Shown: one piece after another, positions 49,593 to 54,590 of the stretch
Position numbering within the stretch: position 1 is the first letter of the stretch
How the letters are laid out: each line of letters starts with the position of its first letter
From: Staphylococcus simiae
Lineage (GTDB): Bacteria > Bacillota > Bacilli > Staphylococcales > Staphylococcaceae
DNA: 54,590 nucleotides
Direction of reading: 5' to 3'
Assembly: GCF_002902085.1 (NCBI RefSeq)
Contig: NZ_PPQR01000027.1
Coordinates: 1 to 54,590, forward strand
Made by a program: the position numbers and the translations under genes
Notes under the pieces: generated by a model
What the model was told of the DNA's origin: nothing
What the model saw: only the letters and a program-made list of their open reading frames with translations
The model's database searches: none

Positions 49593-51304
49593 GTTTTAAA
49601 ATGACTCAAAACCAATATACCAGTCTGTATGGTCCAACTATTGGTGATTCCGTTCGTTTAGGTGATACAAATTTATTCGCACAAATTGAAAAAGATTATG
49701 CCGTTTATGGTGAAGAAGCTACTTTTGGTGGTGGTAAATCTATTCGTGACGGTATGGCACAAAACCCACGTGTAACACGTGATGATGTCAATGTTGCAGA
49801 TTTAGTTATCACTAATGCTGTTATTATCGACTATGATAAAATCGTTAAAGGTGATATCGGTATTAAAAATGGTTATATCTTTGCTATTGGTAAAGCTGGT
49901 AACCCTGACATTATGGATAAAGTAGATATCATTATTGGTTCTACTACAGATATTATTTCTGCTGAAGGTAAAATTGTTACTGCTGGCGGTATTGATACCC
50001 ATGTCCACTTTATCAATCCTGAACAAGCTGAAGTGGCACTTGAAAGTGGTATTACAACTCATATTGGTGGTGGTACTGGTGCATCAGAAGGTGCTAAAGC
50101 TACAACCGTAACACCAGGACCTTGGCATATACATCGTATGTTAGAAGCTGCAGAAGCCTTACCAATCAATGTTGGTTTCACTGGTAAAGGTCAAGCTACT
50201 AACCCTACTGCTCTAATCGAACAAATTAATGCTGGTGCAATCGGCTTAAAAGTGCATGAAGACTGGGGTGCAACACCTTCAGCATTAAGTCATGCTTTAG
50301 ATGTAGCTGATGAATTTGATGTTCAAATCGCCCTACATGCCGATACTTTAAATGAAGCTGGTTTTATGGAAGACACAATGTCAGCAGTTAAAAACCGTGT
50401 TCTTCATATGTACCATACAGAAGGTGCTGGTGGCGGACATGCTCCTGACTTAATTAAATCAGCAGCATTTTCAAATATCTTACCATCATCAACAAATCCA
50501 ACACTACCATATACACATAACACAGTTGATGAACATTTAGATATGGTTATGATTACACATCATTTAAACGCTTCTATTCCTGAAGATATTGCTTTTGCAG
50601 ATTCGCGTATTCGTAAAGAAACAATTGCCGCAGAAGACGTCTTACAAGATATGGGTGTCTTCAGTATGATAAGCTCAGACTCTCAAGCAATGGGGCGTGT
50701 TGGTGAAGTTATTACACGAGCTTGGCAAGTTGCACATCGTATGAAAGAACAACGTGGACCTTTAGATGGTGACTTTGAATATAACGATAACAACCGTATT
50801 AAACGTTATATTGCTAAATATACAATTAATCCAGCTATCACACATGGTATTTCTGACTATGTTGGTTCTATTGAAGCTGGTAAATTAGCTGACTTAGTAT
50901 TATGGGATCCAATCTTTTTCGGTGTTAAACCTGAATTAATTGTTAAAGGTGGACTAATTAATAGCGCTGTTAACGGTGATGCTAACGGTTCAATTCCAAC
51001 ATCTGAGCCAATGAAATATCGTAAAATGTATGGTCAATTTGGTGGTAACCTTACAAGCACATCTATGACATTCGTTTCTAAAACAGCATATGAAAATGGT
51101 ATTAACCGTGCTTTAAACTTAAAACGTATGGTTCGCCCTGTTCATAATATTAGACAATTATCAAAAGCCGATATGAAAAATAACAGTGCGACACCAGATT
51201 TAGATGTCGATCCTCAAACATATGAAGTTTATGTTGATGGTGAAAAAATCACAAGTGAAGCAGCAACTGAGTTACCATTAACTCAAAGATACTTCTTATT
51301 CTAG
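49589..51304 (+). CDS. ureC: Urease subunit alpha (catalytic)
   Basis: A 571-residue nickel hydrolase converting urea to ammonia and carbamate. Nickel ligands are H138 and H140 (DTHVHF), carbamylated K221 (GLKVHEDWG), H250, H276 ([11 protein letters not shown]) and D364 (SSDSQAMGR). The mobile flap reads ITHHLN with T323 before catalytic H324, where most ureases have cysteine; this was described for S. xylosus. AAAGGAGGAAAAAG is its ribosome site. Active-site set is complete. Confidence 0.98.
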   Translation: MSFKMTQNQYTSLYGPTIGDSVRLGDTNLFAQIEKDYAVYGEEATFGGGKSIRDGMAQNPRVTRDDVNVADLVITNAVIIDYDKIVKGDIGIKNGYIFAIGKAGNPDIMDKVDIIIGSTTDIISAEGKIVTAGGIDTHVHFINPEQAEVALESGITTHIGGGTGASEGAKATTVTPGPWHIHRMLEAAEALPINVGFTGKGQATNPTALIEQINAGAIGLKVHEDWGATPSALSHALDVADEFDVQIALHADTLNEAGFMEDTMSAVKNRVLHMYHTEGAGGGHAPDLIKSAAFSNILPSSTNPTLPYTHNTVDEHLDMVMITHHLNASIPEDIAFADSRIRKETIAAEDVLQDMGVFSMISSDSQAMGRVGEVITRAWQVAHRMKEQRGPLDGDFEYNDNNRIKRYIAKYTINPAITHGISDYVGSIEAGKLADLVLWDPIFFGVKPELIVKGGLINSAVNGDANGSIPTSEPMKYRKMYGQFGGNLTSTSMTFVSKTAYENGINRALNLKRMVRPVHNIRQLSKADMKNNSATPDLDVDPQTYEVYVDGEKITSEAATELPLTQRYFLF

Positions 51305-51317
51305 GAGGAATTTAATA

Positions 51318-51770
51318 ATGATTGTAGAAGAAATTCAAGGCAATATTGCCAATTTATCAGATGACGAAAAGCAAAAACATGTTGAAAAAGTCTATCTTGA
51401 AAATTCAGACCTTGTAAAACGTATCCAACGTGTTGTTACAGATCATGGTAATGAAATTGGGATTCGTTTAAAACAACCTATCGATTTGCAATACGGAGAT
51501 ATTTTATATTCAGATGACCACAATATGATTATTGTTGACGTAAATTCTGAAGACGTGTTAGTGATTAAACCACGTACATTGCAAGAAATGGGAGACATTG
51601 CTCATCAATTAGGTAATCGTCATTTACCAGCACAATTTACAGAAACTGAAATGTTAGTACAATATGATTATTTAGTAGAAGACTTATTAAAAAGTTTAGG
51701 TATCCCATATGTTCATGAAGATCGTAAAGTCAATCAAGCCTTCAGACATATAGGACATTCTCATGATTGA
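51318..51770 (+). CDS. ureE: Urease accessory protein UreE
   Basis: A 150-residue nickel-binding metallochaperone with the central FKPRTL-like [21 protein letters not shown] stretch, where the histidine after GN is the conserved metal ligand. Unlike enteric UreE, the C-terminus has only a short histidine-containing end (RHIGHSHD). It overlaps ureF by eight bases. Confidence 0.96.
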   Translation: MIVEEIQGNIANLSDDEKQKHVEKVYLENSDLVKRIQRVVTDHGNEIGIRLKQPIDLQYGDILYSDDHNMIIVDVNSEDVLVIKPRTLQEMGDIAHQLGNRHLPAQFTETEMLVQYDYLVEDLLKSLGIPYVHEDRKVNQAFRHIGHSHD

Positions 51771-52452
51771 TCATACACATCTAAGACTATTTCAGTTCTG
51801 TGATTCACAATTTCCAACTGGTGCATTTAGTCACTCGTTTGGATTAGAAACATACATTCAAAGAAATGATATTCACGATGATCAAACATTTATTAAATGG
51901 CTGAAAATATTTTTAAGCGAGCAATTAACTTATACAGATGGCTTAGCTATGCGTATTGTTTATGATGCCCTTGAAAATAATGATCCTGACAAAGTTTTAA
52001 AAATGGATCAATTAATTTATGTTCAAAGCTTACCTAAAGAGACTCGTGTTGGAGCTAAACAAATGGGTACGCGTATGGTAAAACTGGCATTAGAACTATA
52101 TGACAGTGAGTGGATTGCTTGGTATTATCAACAAATGAAAGATAAAAAAGCAAAGCTTAATCCAGCCATTTGCTTTACTATGCTTGGACATTATTTAGGT
52201 ATCGATATAGCAACGATTATCGATTATTATTTATATCAAAATGTTTCAAGTTTGACTCAAAATGCTGTGCGTGCCATACCACTTGGACAAACAGCTGGTC
52301 AAAAAGTAGTCACGCATATGATTCCATTTATTGAACAAACAAGACAGCATATCTTTAATTTACAAGAAACTGACTTTGGCTTAACTGCTCCAGGTTTAGA
52401 AATGAATCAAATGGAACATGAAAATGTTAACGTCAGAATCTTCATTTCATAG
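51763..52452 (+). CDS. ureF: Urease accessory protein UreF
   Basis: A 229-residue all-helical chaperone that acts with UreD and UreG on the apo-urease and is thought to gate the GTPase. The N-terminal [18 protein letters not shown] and the [11 protein letters not shown] segment are typical. Overlaps ureE by eight bases, so coupled translation is likely. Confidence 0.96.
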   Translation: MIDHTHLRLFQFCDSQFPTGAFSHSFGLETYIQRNDIHDDQTFIKWLKIFLSEQLTYTDGLAMRIVYDALENNDPDKVLKMDQLIYVQSLPKETRVGAKQMGTRMVKLALELYDSEWIAWYYQQMKDKKAKLNPAICFTMLGHYLGIDIATIIDYYLYQNVSSLTQNAVRAIPLGQTAGQKVVTHMIPFIEQTRQHIFNLQETDFGLTAPGLEMNQMEHENVNVRIFIS

Positions 52453-52464
52453 GAGGTTTTTATT

Positions 52465-53079
52465 GTGGCAGATCCAATTAAAATTGGTATCGGAGGACCT
52501 GTTGGCGCAGGTAAAACTCAATTAATTGAAAAAGTAGTAAAACGTCTTTCAAAAGATATGAGTATCGGTGTTATTACCAATGATATTTATACTAAAGAAG
52601 ATGAAAAAATATTAGTCAATTCTGGTGTCTTACCAGAAGACCGTATTATTGGCGTAGAAACTGGTGGTTGCCCTCACACTGCAATTCGTGAAGATGCATC
52701 AATGAATTTTGCTGCTATTGATGAATTGTTAGAACGCAATGACGATATTGAATTAATTTTCATTGAATCAGGTGGAGATAATTTAGCAGCAACTTTCAGT
52801 CCAGAATTAGTTGATTTCTCAATTTATATCATTGACGTTGCACAAGGTGAAAAAATTCCACGTAAAGGTGGACAAGGTATGATCAAGTCAGACTTTTTCG
52901 TTATTAACAAAACTGACTTAGCACCATACGTCGGTGCATCTTTAGACCAAATGGCTGAAGATACAAAAGTATTCCGTGGTGATCGTCCATTCGCTTTTAC
53001 TAACTTAAAAACTGACGAAGGTTTAGATAAAGTGATCGATTGGATCGAGCGCGATACATTACTTAAAGGACTAGCATAA
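52465..53079 (+). CDS. ureG: Urease accessory GTPase UreG
   Basis: A 204-residue SIMIBI GTPase that delivers nickel from UreE. The P-loop GGPVGAGKT is at about 10-18; the metal-binding CPH motif is in [15 protein letters not shown], and [11 protein letters not shown] is the guanine-specificity motif. Starts at GTG 52465 after AGGAGG. Its stop overlaps the ureD ATG by one base. Confidence 0.97.
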   Translation: MADPIKIGIGGPVGAGKTQLIEKVVKRLSKDMSIGVITNDIYTKEDEKILVNSGVLPEDRIIGVETGGCPHTAIREDASMNFAAIDELLERNDDIELIFIESGGDNLAATFSPELVDFSIYIIDVAQGEKIPRKGGQGMIKSDFFVINKTDLAPYVGASLDQMAEDTKVFRGDRPFAFTNLKTDEGLDKVIDWIERDTLLKGLA

Positions 53080-53921
53080 TGGCTGACGAACAACAACGTT
53101 GGACTGGCCAATTAGATTTAACAGTCTTTTTCAATGGACAAAAATCTGTTTCTAGAGATATCTTTTTTGAAAAAGCGTTAAAAGTGATACGTCCAGTATA
53201 TCTAAACAACTCAACTATCCCTACATTTTATATTGTCAATGTGGGTGGTGGTTATTTAGATGGTGACCGTTATCGCATGAATGTCAATGTCGATGATAAT
53301 GCTAAAGTAACCTTAACATCTCAAGGTGCTACTAAAATATATAAAACACCTAATGATCGTGTAGAACAATATCAAACATTCACACTCAAAGATAATGCTT
53401 ATATGGAATATGTTGCTGATCCAATCATTGCTTATGAAAATTCAAATTTTTATCAGCATAATACTTTTAATTTAAGCAGCTCAAGTTCATTATTTTATAC
53501 GGATATTATCACTCCAGGTTATTCAAAAGAAGATAAAGATTTTTCTTATAACTATATGCATTTGGTAAATGAAATATATATTGATAATGAACTTGTTACA
53601 TTTGATAATTTATTATTAGAACCAGCGAAACAATCTATCAGTGACGTAGGATATATGGAAGGTTATTCACATTACGGTTCAGCCTACTTTATCCATCCTG
53701 ATGTGAATCAAAAATTAATTGATCAAATATATGATGCTGTTAAAGATTATTTAACAACCTATGATTGTCGTTTATCGATTTCTCAACTACCTACACATGG
53801 TTTAGCTATACGTATTTTAGCTTATCGTACACAAACAATCGAAAAAATATTAGGTACAATCCAAGGATTTATTGCAGAACATATTTATGATCGTCAACTT
53901 GATTTTTTAAGAAAATACTAA
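53079..53921 (+). CDS. ureD: Urease accessory protein UreD
   Basis: A 280-residue scaffold protein of the UreDFG activation complex, forming the tunnel for nickel to the apo-urease. [20 protein letters not shown] and [13 protein letters not shown] are family hallmarks. It is the last gene of the operon, as in other staphylococci where ureD follows ureG, unlike the enteric order. Start is coupled to the ureG stop (TAATG). Confidence 0.96.
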   Translation: MADEQQRWTGQLDLTVFFNGQKSVSRDIFFEKALKVIRPVYLNNSTIPTFYIVNVGGGYLDGDRYRMNVNVDDNAKVTLTSQGATKIYKTPNDRVEQYQTFTLKDNAYMEYVADPIIAYENSNFYQHNTFNLSSSSSLFYTDIITPGYSKEDKDFSYNYMHLVNEIYIDNELVTFDNLLLEPAKQSISDVGYMEGYSHYGSAYFIHPDVNQKLIDQIYDAVKDYLTTYDCRLSISQLPTHGLAIRILAYRTQTIEKILGTIQGFIAEHIYDRQLDFLRKY

Positions 53922-53923
53922 TA

Positions 53924-53982
53924 AAAAAGACTAGGATTCTCACAACTTTAGTTGTAAAGGTGTGATTTATCCTAGTCTTTTT
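53924..53982 (+). terminator. Terminator of the urease operon
   Basis: A perfect 14-bp repeat, AAAAAGACTAGGAT (53924-53937) with ATCCTAGTCTTTTT (53969-53982), and inner pairing of TCACA with TGTGA. T residues lie in the right arm. It is 2 nt past the ureD stop and could also act on minus-strand transcripts from sarR. Confidence 0.9.
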
Positions 53983-54090
53983 GTTATGACACGTATTCAT
54001 TTTAAGTTAAGTGATTATTCCAACGCTGAATACTATATTTTCGTTTTAATAAATCTTTATCAAATCTGTTACATTTAACCTAACATTCCA
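53983..54090. other. Spacer between urease and sarR
   Basis: Short AT-rich gap between two converging genes; nothing beyond the terminator to its left is visible. Confidence 0.4.
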
Positions 54091-54438
54091 TTAGTTATTA
54101 ATATATTCTTCCAACTCAGAAATTAATTTTTTAATATTTTTCTTTTGAGTATCTGTAACAAAAACAATAACTGTTCTTTCATCGTGTAAACTTCGTTTTT
54201 TTGAAAGTAACTTTAAGTCTTTTAATTTTTGTAAAGCCTTTGTTAAATAATATGGCTTAAACTCTGAACATCTCGCTATCTCTTTTGATGAAATTTCATT
54301 AGACTCACTGTTTATAATATAATTTAAAATATATATTTCTTCATAATTTAAATTAAATTTCTTTTTTGTGTCTCTAAAAAATTTCTTCACTTGAAATGTT
54401 GCACTAACTAAATCATTAATATCCTTGATTTTACTCAT
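54091..54438 (-). CDS. sarR: SarA-family regulator SarR
   Basis: A 115-residue winged-helix regulator of the single-domain Sar group ([59 protein letters not shown]). The SLHDERT wing is the family hallmark. In S. aureus SarR binds the sarA promoters and moderates SarA levels. I choose ATG 54438, giving the family length; 13 extra in-frame codons upstream include the AGAGGAG ribosome site. Single gene. Confidence 0.95.
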   Translation of the reverse strand: MSKIKDINDLVSATFQVKKFFRDTKKKFNLNYEEIYILNYIINSESNEISSKEIARCSEFKPYYLTKALQKLKDLKLLSKKRSLHDERTVIVFVTDTQKKNIKKLISELEEYINN

Positions 54439-54529
54439 TATCAAACCACTCCTCTGATGCACATCTTGTTGTAGCAAGGTTCCTTCGTATTTATTAAATC
54501 GAAATTCTATCCAACTATGTTATAAAGAT

Positions 54530-54558
54530 ATTCTAAACAAATAAGTATAAAAATTCAA
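54530..54558 (-). promoter_or_regulatory. Sigma-A promoter of sarR
   Basis: On minus: -35 TTGAAT (54558-54553), exactly 17 nt, -10 TAGAAT (54535-54530), giving a leader of about 85 nt. A second weaker ATTCTA box lies nearer at 54504-54509. Confidence 0.7.
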
Positions 54559-54590
54559 TATTTTTATTACTAGAATATGGATTTATACAT

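Overview
This window is a stretch of low-GC Firmicutes core chromosome from a Staphylococcus of the S. aureus group. Evidence for this is the gene order (rpsJ-rplQ cluster, topB, glcU-gdh, femX, sarV, molybdenum cofactor genes, fhuD2, urease, sarR), the presence of SarV, SarR and FemX, and strong AAGGAGG-type ribosome binding sites. As far as I can recall the S. aureus proteins, ribosomal proteins look almost identical while MobA and others differ at many positions. That suggests a close relative (for example S. simiae or another member of the complex) rather than S. aureus itself; this is inference from memory, not a search.

Layout. 1-14400 is the S10-spc-alpha ribosomal cluster, all on the minus strand: rpsJ to rplQ with secY, adk, infA and rpoA, a main promoter before rpsJ, an extra promoter before infA and terminators after rplQ. 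14580-23700 carries a small membrane protein, a PbuG-like purine permease, topoisomerase III, a GNAT-like protein, the glucose uptake and oxidation pair glcU-gdh, an AEC-family permease, a 57-residue coiled-coil ORF, a dispersed intergenic repeat and another small membrane protein. 23737-31840 holds an RND exporter, femX (first glycine of the pentaglycine bridge), a small membrane protein, a VOC-fold protein, a MarR-MFS pair and sarV.

32361-41909 is a compact molybdenum cofactor and molybdate uptake region: moaA, mobA, moaD, moaE, mobB and moeA on minus, moaC alone on plus, then moaB, moeB and modC-modB-modA on minus, and fdhD on plus. These genes together import molybdate, build molybdopterin, insert molybdenum and prepare formate dehydrogenase. 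41988-47275 contains a GNAT protein, a second copy of the dispersed repeat, bioY with a clear BirA operator, a nucleoside hydrolase, fhuD2 with a Fur box, and an acyl-CoA dehydrogenase-like protein. 47641-53921 is the urea island: a minus-strand urea transporter diverging from ureABCEFGD. The window ends in sarR and its promoter.

I see no prophage, insertion sequence, CRISPR array, tRNA or rRNA, and no clear pseudogene. Most of the window is conserved housekeeping sequence. The parts most worth a second look are intergenic: a nested 92-nt stem followed by a T-run between the GNAT gene and glcU, the 160-bp repeat that supplies the stop codon of a small ORF, operators for BirA, Fur and a MarR protein, and the palindrome ahead of sarV. 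Within proteins, a serine-rich insert in the RND exporter and a threonine in the urease flap stand out.
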